Origin: Sympetrum striolatum
Lineage: Eukaryota; Arthropoda; Insecta; Odonata; Libellulidae
Reading direction: 5' to 3'
Assembly: GCA_947579665.1 (NCBI GenBank)
Contig: OX388345.1
Span: 72,593,454 to 72,657,453, forward strand
DNA length: 64,000 bases
Position numbers and translations under genes: made by a program. The notes beneath the pieces are model-generated. The model had not been told where the DNA came from. It searched no databases and saw only the letters and a program-made list of their open reading frames with translations. Of the stretch, positions 11,512-23,787 are shown piece after piece (the first letter of the stretch is position 1; the number at the start of each line of letters is the position of its first letter).

Positions 11512-14500
11512 CATTCTTCAAATGTTTAAAATTTAATTAAAAACAATCCACCACGAGAAAAAGCACATTTTGAGAAATGGTTAATCAAAAACATCTTCGC
11601 AAGAGAAGTGTATTCTGACATCATCCTCGGTACAAACACACGCACGACATAATTGTATTCCAGCAGACTTTCTTTTAAGTATTCCTCTCACGTGTCCACT
11701 GGATGCAATGAGATACCAGCCACGTCGAAACCGACAACGCGATTGATCGCTTTATTACTCACCCGATATATTAATTTTAGAAACATTTTTCACGATTTCG
11801 CTGACGTCGTCCTTGATCGAAAGCAAGACAAAAAAATGAGAGAGCCCAATCCGTTATAATTCATCCAGTGAAGACTGCAGGAAAAAAACAGCCAAAACTT
11901 CCTCCGCCGACGAAACTAAGGGCACATTACTCAACGCGGAGAATTCGGACAAACGATCGAGAAATATAGAAGTGACAACAACCTCATCTCTATGAGGAAC
12001 CACATCAGAGATAAGGAGATGAAAAAAAAGATGGAGGAATGATACGTGAGATGGGTGTGGTGCGTTGGTGGAGCGTAATTTCCAAACTGGAAGTGATCAG
12101 AAAGAAAAAGAGAAGATATCTCAAGGGCTTCAGCTGCACCACTGCGGTTAAAGGTCACCTTCCACTAATGAGAGTAGTAATCAAATTTGACTTACGATCT
12201 AGATTTTACTAAGAAATTAAATAAAAGAGTGTAAAAATAACTGATTTTTAACGTAGACTTCCTCCTTTCCAAAATTGACACCCCAGTACTTAGAGAAAAA
12301 ATAATGTGACTTCAAATGGATTTACGGACGGAATGCTTCAACGAATTCCTCCTCACAGCAAAGTCTTGAGTAGCTGTAGATTCTTTGAATGCTCTCATTA
12401 ATTAAAATGCAATTCTTTTCGAAAATGTTTCTCTTAACTGCCTTCTGCATATTAAAAAATTTCCTAAACGATTGCGTTTTCTTTCGTAAAAAATAAATGG
12501 CAATTCCCTATTCCAAAAGTATTATTACTTCTTCAAGTGCATAAGTCAAGAATATTGCAACAAACTCCAGCAGATGAGTGACTACTTTTGATAAGTATTT
12601 ATAGAGTGCTACCATCTTGTCTTTTCATTTCACTTTAGTTCGAGCTAAATTCAAATTAGAATTGTGATACATTGCAATTCATGGAAAAAGGCTAGCCAAA
12701 CTTTACGTAAAAATTTAGAATACCCAAACATGAACGGACTTTAGCTTAGTTTATATGCTATCGCAAAGTCTTCCATTATGTATTTTTAATTTAATTTATT
12801 TAAATGTTGTAAGATTTCTTTACTTGTTTGTATTTTAGGCGTTATATTACGTTAGCCTTCATATATTTGTGTTTTCGCGTTTTATCATCTGCGGGTGTTT
12901 AAACGCAAGATGCGTTTATCTTTGATAACCTTGCAAATTGGCTTAGAATTTTAGATGGATTTTTATTCCCTCGCTGAACTCTTTGTTTTTGATTCTCAAA
13001 TGGTCTTTACAGGTATTGTAACGAAAAACGACATTAGATAGAAGAGAGGCCCGCACGAACCTAGCCTCGCCGATAAAAATTCCATCCATAAAAATGTGCA
13101 TCTATCCACAGATTTCACTGTAGAACAGGTCTCTGATGCTAACCCATCAATCAAGAAACCCTCACCTGTCCACAGTATGCACGCATCACTAAATTCATCA
13201 TGAGATCATACTCATAATTCGATTTTCCGAAACTACGGAATTGATTGCACACGATAAATAAGCCGACGGTGTCCTAAGAATCACGAAATATTGTGTCATC
13301 AACTTCTTGAAGAAGTATTTTATTAAAATATTATTATTATAATTATTTTATTATTTAAAGAGGTATTTTCGTCGGTAAAACAAGAACAAGATACGGTCAA
13401 CTTCATCCCACACGTTGAACTTTATAAAATGGACCACCCCGTATCGCAACACAACAGTGGACCCGTTTCTTTCACCAAACGCTTAATTATAAAGGTTTTC
13501 GCCCTTCCAAATTGAATGGAGCGATTGGCTATGCTATTTATTTTGGATATCGAGCCTCAGATACGCGGTCGAGCAACTTCTTACGCAACGGATTGCTGAG
13601 ACAATGAACGGGGTGGAGCCCGCGATAAACTCCCGGAAATGTTTGGACAGTTTCGAATGACTTCAAAGGTGGGTCTCATAGTATATTATAGATGAGCTGG
13701 CAGGGAATTCTTTTATGCCGTAACTTTTATAGGCCGGACGTGACAGAAATGGGCCGATGGACGCTTGAGACTGCTTTTAGAGTGGATAGAGGTCGTAAAG
13801 ATACTGTAGCTGCAGTATTATACGCTGAGGTGGTGAAACTCTTTCGTCAGAAAATATTTTATAGGCACAACTATGTATTTAGTCGAGGAAAAATCCATTA
13901 AAACGAGAAGGCGAACGATATGGTAACGATCTCAGTTCACTCTTATATTCGTCATCTTTGGCTAGAAGGGGACTCGCAGTGGTTGTCAAGAAAGAATAAA
14001 TACGTAGTAAGTTTCCGATTTTCACTCCTTGTATGGAAAATTTTCCACGGATTGGCTTCCATGGTGATCATCAAAGTGTTAAAAAAAAACAAATTGAGAA
14101 AAAATCTGAAAAAACTATGAACAATCCAATAGTGCAACGATTAAAAAATAACAAAAATGAACGAATTTATTATATAGCGATATTTAGACTCGTTAGTCTC
14201 TTCTTACATTTAACCCTAAAGAAGTGGGTGCTTCTGGAATTAGTTATCAGTACAAAAAAGAATGTTCACCTGCTCATGCAGCCAGCTTAAAAGGAACAAC
14301 ATGAACTCATAATGGATTTCAATATCGCATAAACGTTTACCCATAGACTGTATTAAATTCTCTAGTGCAAAAGAGATCGAATAAAAGATGAAAAGAATCT
14401 ATTCCTAATATATTCATAACACTTTATTGAATTTTGACACAAAAGTATCAAACACGTTCATACTCCATCGCCACCTAATTCGTATACCCTTCAGGTTCTC

Positions 14501-17500
14501 GTAAATGAGATTACAAGATTATATCTGGAACGGATGGCTTTCGAATTGATGAGGATATAATACGATATAGTACATAATCCGGGAAATCTCAATCTTTATA
14601 CTTCAACAAGTTTTTAAAAAACATTCAATACATGATATTACGATGAACCTTTTTTGGGAAAATAGCATGCAGAGACGCGAAGTTTGGAATGACACTGCTT
14701 TAAGAAGTACAATAACGAATCGCCGAATTCGACAGAATTGGATCCACTTTATATTGTTCTCTGATAACACATTCTAACAAGCGATGATTATATTAGAAAG
14801 ACAAAGGTAGTGCAACCAATCTTAACTTAGCCATTAACATAAATCAAATAAATTACAAATAGTAGCGATCGACAACGAGATGTTTAGCGGATGTCCGAAC
14901 AACCAAGACATTCGCACGTCGGGAATATAGATTTTGGGGACAAAGTATCCCACTCGCATTCCGGAATTCGCGAAGGGACACGGTCCACATCCGCGATAAA
15001 CATCGTTTTCTGGGGCCCCTATTAAAGATTCCATAGCGGAAAAGATGGTCGACTGCCCATCAAGCGTTCGCTCTTTTTCGCTAAGAGGTCACTCGTGGGC
15101 GTCGCAGAAAAGAACCAGTGCGCCCACCCTTAAGCCTCCGCTTGCTCCCCCCACGCCCAGGGAGGGGCATTTAATGATCTTCCTCACCAAAAACTTCCTA
15201 CGCGTTGACCTATCCTAGGACGGAACAAGGAACTCGGTGCATTTGGGGCCCGAGGCACAAATTATTTCCTCGTTTGAGAGAAACATTAATTTTCCGCGGA
15301 AATGGAACAGGAAAATGGTCAAATGAAAAGGTAAACACAACAATGAATTTGAAGAAATAAGCTCTGACTTTTGGGTCACTGCTTATTAAACCATCTCTAA
15401 CCGATTACCAACAAGTAGGCGCTGCATTCTTTGGTAGAGGGTTGGATGGGTAAATTTTCAATAAAATTGCTAATTCATAAAATGTGTGTACGAAAGAAGA
15501 CCCTGCGATTTATACATAACACATCAACACGTAAAGAAATTATACATTTTTCTTTTTATAGCAAAAATGTCAGTATATGAATTAAATAATAAGACTACTA
15601 TTTTTAAACTTCAATTTTGTATTCTCGTATATACGCTTATCTCCAGAGCAGTCCCGTTTATGAACCTTCCTCCAAGTCATAATCTTGAAGGACACTGTCC
15701 TTCATTTAACTCCTCACTACTGAACATTTTTCGATTTATTTTTAAAACTTTTTATCATGATATATATTTTAGTCGAGGGCAAATTTTGACGTTGATGAAG
15801 CGCATACTGGGTTAAGGGATCACTCGGCAGAATTCCTTCGTCAGCCTTTGTCTATGAGGATTGTTTAAAAAATTGCTTGATACGTAGAGTCAAACATTAA
15901 ATAAGAAAAAATTGTCATTTTTTAACTTTTAACTTTTAAGCAACGGAGGTATATACATTGCAATAGTGAATTGCGGTTGTAATTAAGTACTTTAATGTAG
16001 ATCTTGACGAAGACTTTGCTGACCGAATATTCTTCCATTTGAGACAATGAATAATAATAATAGTTTTGGCCTTAGAAAAAGTTGATACTCTGACAATGAT
16101 TAGGGATGTCTGATGTTTACCCCAACTGGGACGCATAAGCTTCTGCTTCGAGTTTAGGAAAATCTACAACTGTTTATATTTAATAAAAATTGGCAAAACA
16201 GTTTTTTTACCGTTCTCTCGCTATGACAGGTAGGATGAATATAATGGGACTCATTTTAAGACAGATTCCAACCAGCAATTCCTTTTCCCAACTTTAGCGA
16301 GCAAACTTATAGAAATTTCTAAGAAATCTTCAAAAAGAGCAATCAACTGGGTCAAACAGTAAAAGGACCGGATTGAACACCCCTCTTAATAGTAAATTAA
16401 AAGATAAATGCGCAAGTCTTTTGAAATTAGATCCTTCCACGCCCGAGTAATGGCTTGTAATAATGCCTCTGATTACCCCTTCTTTATCTCTCGAGGAATC
16501 TCCCTTGGGCATTCATTTAAGAAGAAAGCCCTTTGCGGAAGGGATCCTTTCTCCTGAGTCAGGGGAAGCGCCCTGAGGGAGAGAGGGGAGGCTGTGGAAT
16601 GGGTGCTTCTTCACTGCACCGAAATCCGCGTGGGAGGTCTCCCCATCTTCCCACATCTGTATCTTAGGTAAGGCTAACGGTACGAAAGTAATCCGGAGAT
16701 TGTCCTCAAGGCGCCGATGGAGGGAAATCTTTCGGCGCGCAAAAAGATGTGGAAAAAATACGAAAGATTCTCCGGAGAAGATTTATGGTTTAAAGACCAC
16801 AAACAAGGAGAGTGGGATGGAAATGTTTGCTTGGAGTCAATAGGGAATGTATACACACGGGGAATTCGAGAGGAGTCGTATGTATGCTAAACATTGTAAG
16901 AACTTAATATCGCTGTGTCTTCCTTCACCAGAGCTTATAATTATCAAATAACAGATTAATAATGTTTCATAAAAAAAAGTCTTTAACCTTGAGCTCGGTT
17001 CGTTCTTTTCTTAATATAGTAAAACAATCTATGAGAGATTTATTACATCAAGTTAGTGTGGATCTGCGAATTTAATTTTTAGATGGATATCAACCAGATA
17101 TCGCTTAAGAAGATTCATTTTGTTTTTAATTTACTTCTTCGCACACTGAAATATGAAATTGTGAATGCCCAAGGCACTAGCAAGTTTAAAGTGATAGGCC
17201 TCACAACAAAAAGGAAGAGGTAGGTAACTCTGTTAATTCATCAAAAAATACGCAACAATAATTGAGTAAAATGTTTTGCTTATCAGGGCTGATATCAACC
17301 ATAACCAGCATTTTTCCACTTCAGTCATCGTGCTATAGTAAAATTTCACGGCATACTTAACCAGGCCTTAGCATTATAACTATGGGCTAGGCCATATGCG
17401 GCATTACAAGAGCTCATTTATTACTCGCGTGAAAACCGTAGAATGGGAATGTCACCTCTAGTGGATACACAAAAATTGCATGATTGACATTTTCGGAAAC

Positions 17501-18633
17501 GTAACATTTTTAGACAATTAAAATGGAGAACTCCATTAGGAGGTTATATACGTATAGGGATCACAAGTTTAAGGACATACACTTCTTCTGCAAATCCCTT
17601 TAAAAGCAGGGGCCAACAAAGGTTCTCCTGTTAGTAGAAACTCCGCCCTCGCACCCCCGCATCCTGCGACTCGCTATCTCCTCGCGAAGAAAATTTATCT
17701 CCTTCATTTCCACGATATCTCCGGCCCCTTTAATTTCCTTTCCACTCCAGGAAATTTCGAGAGAGCTTCAAAGCGCGCCTTTTGCGGACGATAGAAAACA
17801 TTTTCTGATGACTTAATACCACCCTCTTACAGCGATATACCTCGACTGAAATCGGGTTTTACGTAACCCTCGAGTGATTCATTGTAGGGCTTCCTAAGAA
17901 AGGGAAAATCGCTCGGTCAACATTTGTGGGGCGCTTAAATGCATGTTCGATAGGCTAATTTTAGAGATAAGATCAAAATATCGATAGCGTGCTATTCGTA
18001 AGCAGTTACACAATTGAATCATTTAGAACTTCGCTCGGGGCACGTTACGGTCGATTGATTCGAATGATCATTTCCAATAAATACGATTATTGTGCGTGGC
18101 GATCTGCCAGCTCGAATTCGCAGAAATGTAAGTGGAACGTTTGTGGCAGCAATAGACTTAATGCGTAATTGAATGCGTCATTATAAAGCTCTTTATCGGC
18201 AGAGCACAATAAACGAATAAATTAGACAGCTGTTGCAGTTTAAAGGGATATAACTTTCGAGAGTAATTTTAATTGAAGTATAATATCGTATTATACAATA
18301 CAATAGGGTATAATTCCATTGAATCCTTCATTTAGATTTTTCCTAGAAGTACGCTTTTATATGCGGATTACCTTTCACCCTTTACCTTGTAATATTATGT
18401 TATTTTACTAAAATTATCAAGCATGTCGTTTGCTACCCTTGAATGAAAGATTCTGTCAGTCTATTCAAGAAAAAATACATAAATATCTCTATCGTTTATC
18501 ATAGATTTACATAATTGTACTTATTTGTACGTGTATTTTAGGCATCTGTTTTAACTCTTCTCTTATTGCATTTTCGTATTCCTATAATAGGTAAGTTTAT
18601 TATAATTGATGTAATTGAGGTAACTTGCATCCA
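11512..18633. other. AT-rich intergenic or intronic stretch
   Basis: No supported gene is seen. A relic of a dispersed repeat is at 13030-13080. A possible 49-nt AT-rich exon-like piece is at 18542-18590 (acceptor TATTTTAG, donor GTAAGTTTA), too hydrophobic and AT-rich to trust. GC-richer patches near 15.05-15.25, 16.5-16.65 and 17.6-17.7 kb show no coherent frame. Confidence 0.45.
13030..13080 (+). repeat. Dispersed repeat relic, copy 1 (pairs with 63420-63488)
   Basis: The segment GAGGCCCGCACGAACCTAGC followed by CTCGCCGATAAA matches 63436-63466 with scattered substitutions. In both copies the shared part ends in an AT-rich tail just after CTCGCCGA, as expected for the 3' end of a retroposon. 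The family is unknown. Confidence 0.5.
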
Positions 18634-18637
18634 TTAA
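18634..18637. mobile_element. TTAA target-site duplication, left
   Basis: This TTAA directly abuts the left terminal repeat of the piggyBac-like element. The identical tetranucleotide follows the right terminus at 21795-21798. TTAA is the hallmark target of the piggyBac superfamily. Confidence 0.95.
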
Positions 18638-18656
18638 CCCTTAACCAGTGACGTGC
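18638..18656 (+). repeat. Left 19-bp terminal inverted repeat
   Basis: CCCTTAACCAGTGACGTGC is an exact inverted match of 21776-21794. The next base differs between the ends (G versus A), so the perfect repeat stops at 19 bp. The CCC start is usual in piggyBac elements. Confidence 0.95.
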
Positions 18657-18850
18657 GGTCTGAGAGACCGCAGCGATTTTTTTATTGTGAATAAAAAAAT
18701 TATTTGATTTTTAACAAATCTGTTATTTATGGTACCTTCTTAGATACCTTTACGTAGTATATAGAATTCTTCGAATTTCATTTATCTTACTTGTGTTTCT
18801 ATTAAGTTGCGATTTAATTTCATGCGCGGTCTGAGAGACCGCACGTCACT
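18647..18850. repeat. Left subterminal inverted repeat pair
   Basis: AGTGACGT plus GCGGTCTGAGAGACCGC (18647-18671) recurs as its exact inverse at 18826-18850. The 17-bp unit is itself palindromic with a 3-nt centre. A third copy with centre CCC is at 21733-21757. These are likely transposase-binding or end-pairing sites, by analogy with internal repeats of piggyBac elements. Confidence 0.85.
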
Positions 18851-19616
18851 AATTCGGGAAAACTCAATTCGTAATATGGGTGAATATTATTACGGAGGCT
18901 TATAAAATTCAACTTTATTTATTACATTTTTTTATTATTTTCACATTTCTTTGTTATTACTATTTGAAAAGCATAAATTAGGCAAAATATATGGATTTTA
19001 TGATAGTAGGCTAATGTTGAGGTCGTCCTCAAGAGTACTGATTGTTTTGGTTATTTTATAATATCAACTCCAACAATAAAAATCTTTTTAGAAAAATATT
19101 AAATCATACTTGCATTAAAACACCTTATGTGTATAGAACCGAATATTTCGTCTTTATATTTCGCTGTGATTCTGACACTAGAATGTCACTTAATACGGAT
19201 GCGGCCGAAGTGGCGGCAAACTCAGAATAACCAAATCCTGCGAGAATTTCTCTTTGTTGCCACTACTCATTTGTGACTGGGATGAATGACCTTTAGTGAA
19301 GCATGTTGTAGGCGGAATATGGACCCCCAATGGAAAGGGTGGAATGATCCTGGGGGAAACCCGAGGCGAATGTTCGAGCAGTACATGACCAGATGTGAAA
19401 GAAAACGTATTTCTCGGATTTTCCCCAAACTGCTTTCTTTAGTTTCAATACTTACATAATTGCCTTGTGATCATCATTGTCATTCGTCAGGTAAATTTCT
19501 TCCTGCGCTATTCCGTGGAACCAAAATATTTTCCTGGACAAGTAATCTACTAATATCTACTGATGATATTTTCTCAATTTTCACAGCGACATAAGTAATC
19601 GTCAAAGACTACAAGC

Positions 19617-21430
19617 ATGAGTGATAAACCCGGTCCCTCTCGAATACTACGACTGGACGCTCCTGATTTTGAGGAGCAAGTTATGGAATACTTGAGGGAA
19701 GATGAGAGTAAAGTGGAAAGTGAGATTGAGGAGGATAATATTATTGTTAGTGAACACAATACGGATTCCGACGAGAATAAAGAAGACGATGATGAGGAAG
19801 TAAGTGTTTCAGTGAATCCGATTTCTAAGAAAGTTGGATATTATTTTGGAAAAAATCTCTATAAAAGGAGTTCTAAAGAGCCAAAGAGAAACGTTTACAC
19901 TCGTCTGCATAACATTGTCGCGGAAAAACCAGGTTTGAAGCAATCTGTTATACTTCTAGATAGGTAACTTCAACCTCTCCATTTTTGGTCGCTTATTTTT
20001 GACGACGATAAAATAAATTTGATTTTGTGTTGGAAAAATGTCAAACTTCAGAAGTTATGAGAAAAGTATACCAGAGTAGGCCAGAAATCCAAGATTTAGA
20101 TTATGTTGAATTAAGAGCTTTACTTGGGTTATTAATATATTCGGCAATATTTAGATCTAACGATGAAGATATTAGTAGTACTTTTGCTGCAAATGGCATG
20201 GGAAAGGAAATTTTTCGTTTAGTAATGTATGGACAACGATTTGCTGTTCTCCTTTTATGTCTTCGGTTTGATAACCATGAAGACGGAATCGTCCGGTACG
20301 AAAGTGACCCAGTTGCACAAATTTCTGATTTGTTAAATCATTTCGTAAAAAATTCTCATTGTTGCTATTCACTTGGCACAACAACTTGTACTGACGATAT
20401 GTTAATTGCCTTCAGGGGTCGGTGCCGATTTAAAATGTACATCCTGAGTAAGCCAGCTAAGTATGGCCTCAAAATGATGTGTTTGACGGATACATCGAAT
20501 AGCTATTTGTATAATGCCTATTTGTACGCCGGAAAAAGTACCAAAGGAAAAGGTCTGTCAGAGGAAGAAAAAAAGACTTCGAAACCTACGCAATCAGTTC
20601 CGCGTCTCACTGAGCCATTATTTCATTCCAATCGAAATATTACAGCTGATAATTGGTTCACTTCAATTGAACTGGTTTAGAAGCTGAGGGTAAAAGGACT
20701 GACCTATGTCGGGACGATAAGAAAAAATTAAAGGGAAATATCCAATGAGTTCGGGCCTTCAAAAGAAGGCACAAAAGGGTCCTCGTTGTATGGATATACG
20801 GCAACATGACTCTAGTTCCTCATGTGCCAAAGAGAAACAGGACTCTTTGGTTGGTGTCGTCAATGCACCACAGAGAGCACTGATGACGTGACAATGAAAC
20901 CTGAAATTATAGCTTTCTATAATTCAATCAAGGGTGGAGTAGATACACTACATAAAATGTGCAGCAGCTACTCATCTAATCGAAGAACAAGGAGATGGCC
21001 AATGGCAGTGTTTCTTAGGATTTTAGACATTTCATTGGTGAATCCTTTTGTGTTCCAGCAGTCTCTAAAAGACAAGAAGTATCTAAATAGGTACGATTTT
21101 ATTAAATGCATTGCAGTGGAGTTAGTAAGGCCACAATTAAAGAGGATAATGTCAAACAGCAAGATTCCCACACAATTAAGAGCCAATATAGGCCGAATTC
21201 TGAACCTAACAGTTGAAAAACCTCAAAATTTCGAAGATAAACTAGAGAAGCGGAAGACTTGCCGACTTTGCCCTGCATGAAAAAAACGAAAAACCTCCTT
21301 CGGTTGGTCCAAATGTAGACAACCAGTTTTTTTATAATGCACAAAAAAAATTTGCAAGAGCTGTGCTTCTTTGGAGGCGCAGGACATTTTTCACGAAAAA
21401 TGTAATATCGAACGTTTGCAGAATCTATGA
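19617..21430 (+). pseudogene. piggyBac-family transposase pseudogene
   Basis: The start is ATG at 19617 (MSDKPGPSR...). An acidic N-terminal region ends at an in-frame TAA (19965-19967), the reading resumes in the same frame, then shifts before 20060. The core at 20027-20680 contains the family pattern FRGRC, KPAKYG and ITADNWFTS. The catalytic aspartates align at 20393-20395 (TDD) and 20648-20650 (ADNWF), and in a later segment at 20942-20944 (GGVDTL). A TAG at 20678, several stops up to about 20815 and two shifts near 20810-20890 break the middle. The C-terminal cysteine-rich zinc-binding domain (CRLCP...SKC...CKSC) is interrupted by TGA at 21278 and TAA at 21335, ending at 21428-21430. The lesions make it non-functional, though the DDD triad is retained. 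No intron needs to be invoked. Confidence 0.92.
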
Positions 21431-21732
21431 AAAACACAATAAATGAAATATTTTTCAAGAGCGTTTTATCAATTATCATCCCAAAAATACATTAAAGGCT
21501 TTGCTACAAAAATAGGCACCTGATTTTTAATATGCGACATTATTTTGATAGGATATGTTTTTTTCATTCAAATTTTTGACTTTCTTCGTAAAATGATTAA
21601 TAATTGAAATTTTGTTCATATTAACATAAAATTAAATTTGAATTCAAATTATTGAATAACTGATTAGTTTATTAAGGCTTTTAAACTTTGTTAAATGTGT
21701 CATTTAGTAACTTTAAAGATATTTAAAAAATT

Positions 21733-21757
21733 GCGGTCTCCCAGACCGCACGTCACT
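21733..21757. repeat. Right subterminal palindromic repeat
   Basis: GCGGTCTCCCAGACCGC followed by ACGTCACT is the third copy of the subterminal unit. It sits 18 bp inside the right terminal repeat. Its centre is CCC instead of GAG. Confidence 0.85.
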
Positions 21758-21775
21758 GGTAGTGTGACAAAAATT

Positions 21776-21794
21776 GCACGTCACTGGTTAAGGG
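21776..21794 (-). repeat. Right 19-bp terminal inverted repeat
   Basis: GCACGTCACTGGTTAAGGG is the exact inverse of the left terminus and is followed at once by TTAA (21795-21798). Confidence 0.95.
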
Positions 21795-21798
21795 TTAA

Positions 21799-22440
21799 AG
21801 ACTTGATAAGAATAATAATCTATAGTGGGCGTGTAAGAGCTAATGCCTCAAGTGAGGCTAAGTAGGTACTCAGAATAAAATGCATGCTATAAATAAGGTA
21901 TTTTTTGTACGATTAAGATTATTGCAACAGCAACTATATAACCAGTTTAATTTATTGTATTGATAAATATACTCAATAAATAAAAACGTTTCAATGAAAC
22001 CAGTAGATATTTATTATGAATATAATATAAATGTCCCTTCAAAACCCGAATAAAGAAGGCGAAGGCAATGTATCGCTTTCTCTCGTGCTTCATTCACGTT
22101 GAAAATATGGAGTGGAAGGTACTTATATTTTCCTTCTAAGTATTATTCCAATCACTCATGGAGTCTAATGATGATTTTCTAATGATTAACGATGAAGTTG
22201 GTTTTGACACATATTGGCGGCCGGATGTCCCTCTTGCTACCAAACCTTATCGGAAAATGGGACACGCATTCAAATATTTCCAAACCAGAATAATCCGATT
22301 CTGGGTTGGAAGATTCCTATTCTAATCTTATTACATATTATTTCCAATTATACACCAAAGATATTTTGACGTAAGAATTATAATACTGAATTCATACAAA
22401 GCCCTTTCCTCAATAGTTCAGATAACTATTACTGGTCCCT
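21799..22440. other. AT-rich non-coding flank of the transposon
   Basis: No open frame of interest, repeat or RNA gene is seen between the right TTAA duplication and the SINE at 22.47 kb. Confidence 0.5.
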
Positions 22441-22468
22441 GGTTTCCCCTTGAATCACAAATAATCAA

Positions 22469-22610
22469 GGGCTCCCGGATAGCAATGTGGGCAGCGTTTG
22501 GCTTCCATGATAGCGGTCGCGGGTTTGATTCCTGGTGGGAGCTCACGTGTAATAATTCGACATAAGCTGTCGAAGCACATTTAACAATATTACTAATAAT
22601 ACAAACAATA
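22469..22610 (+). mobile_element. tRNA-derived SINE, copy A (same family as 56040-56165)
   Basis: The 5' part is tRNA-like. An A box (TAGCAATGTGG, 22480-22490) and a B box (GGTTTGATTCC, 22522-22532) are spaced as in RNA polymerase III genes, and GGGCTCCC pairs with GGGAGCT as a remnant acceptor stem. The non-tRNA part (AAGCTGTCGAAGCA...TTAACAATATTACT, 22564-22593) recurs at 56.13 kb. The 3' end runs into an AAT-rich tail. A functional tRNA is unlikely because the anticodon arm is not regular. Confidence 0.7.
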
Positions 22611-23146
22611 ATTTGCTTCAATCAAATAAATGGCTTACAGAAGTCATGCAAAGCTAATGTTCAACAAAGGGTCCATTATAGCAGGTAAACAATAGTACAT
22701 TTCTTCACTCTTTTCTACCAAGATGGGCGTAAACTAATGAATGTGACGTTTAATCAGCAGATGAAGACCACCTATGTAGACAAACCAAAAGGATCGGAGG
22801 AATGACGCAAATGCGTACGAAAATGGCCGTCTCTGGTCCACCAATAAAGGCGAAGCGAAACTAAAGAAGAGAATGGGTCGCGAGGCCTTGCCAAGAATAG
22901 ACCTCTTTTGGAAGTGCAGCAGTGGGAGAACGACAGGTCTCCAGAAGGCCTCTGGACGCCCCTCCATCACCCTTTAGGAGGAAAACTGGCCATCGAGTGG
23001 ATGTTTTGACGGAGACGCAATTTCCTAACGAGATCCGTGTCGAAATCAAACAAGTGCGAAATCCTCGAAACATATCGAAGAGCATGAATCGATACATCGG
23101 GATGTTCTGGTCGATATATCTAAAAATCTATACGTCTTGATTATTA

Positions 23147-23166
23147 GATATATTGGCCAATATATC
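23147..23166. repeat. Perfect 20-bp palindrome
   Basis: GATATATTGGCCAATATATC is fully self-complementary and sits in a cluster of shorter GATATATC-type palindromes (23111-23182). It may be a protein dimer site or only a by-product of alternating AT sequence. Confidence 0.6.
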
Positions 23167-23628
23167 GCGATATATCGATATATGTAACTATTCCTGAGTA
23201 TTCATATTTTTCGATGATGTTTTTATTACATTTTAATGCCATAATTTTCCATAAGTACTGAAATCAACATATGTTGATTAGAATGGACGTGAAACTTGAT
23301 ATAATTGAGAAGGTAACAGGTGTTAGATAAAGCAATAATCTAGGGACTCCATACTACTGAAATCTATTTACATCAACATAAGGAAAGTGTATACAACTGT
23401 AAGCACAAAGATAGAAAGTATATTGTGAGATGAAAAGAAGAAAAACAGGAATAAAGTATTAACAAGGCAGAGGAGATTTTTTACTACGTATGACAATTTT
23501 TCGGTAAAAAAAATCGAGCTTCATACAGTACTTAGGAAGAAAATGGCAACGAGAAGCTTTGTATAGGGAAAACTAGAAAGCACTAGTGGAGGCTAAGTCG
23601 GATTAAAAATGGCTGATGATGATATCTA

Positions 23629-23787
23629 ATAATATCAACTTGTAAAATCAACAGTCTCAGGCGACGTCTTGTGGAAATACGTCATGATGAAAAATAACAC
23701 AATTTGTACTTTTTCCACAGTATTTATCAGTAGTATCCACTGTGGAAAAAGTACAAATTGTGTTATTTTTCATAATATCAACTTGTA
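23629..23787. repeat. 16-bp direct repeats around a hairpin block
   Basis: ATAATATCAACTTGTA occurs at 23629-23644 and again at 23772-23787, enclosing the 35-bp-arm hairpin. The second copy overlaps the hairpin's last two bases. It could be a target duplication from a retroposition event, or part of an older duplicated unit. Confidence 0.65.
23687..23773. repeat. Perfect hairpin, 35-bp arms, 17-nt loop
   Basis: The arms 23687-23721 and 23739-23773 are exact reverse complements with no mismatch. The loop is 23722-23738. A perfect arm of this length implies recent formation or gene conversion. It lies directly beside the inverted tRNA-like pair. Confidence 0.9.

Larger units (their letters stand above)
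18638..21794 (+). mobile_element. piggyBac-like DNA transposon, complete ends, inactive transposase
   Basis: The element is 3157 bp. Terminal inverted repeats CCCTTAACCAGTGACGTGC at 18638-18656 and 21776-21794 are perfect over 19 bp and flanked by TTAA on both sides. Inside the ends, a palindrome GCGGTCT-nnn-AGACCGC joined to AGTGACGT occurs at 18647-18671, inverted at 18826-18850, and near the right end at 21733-21757. One plus-strand transposase pseudogene fills 19617-21430. The intact ends suggest a fairly recent insertion that might still be recognised by a related active transposase supplied elsewhere (inference). AT-rich untranslated sequence lies between the ends and the gene. Confidence 0.95.

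Noticed and set aside
11306..11521. Minus-strand frame with a Tyr/Ile repeat
   Set aside because: It is a translation of the AT microsatellite, not a protein.
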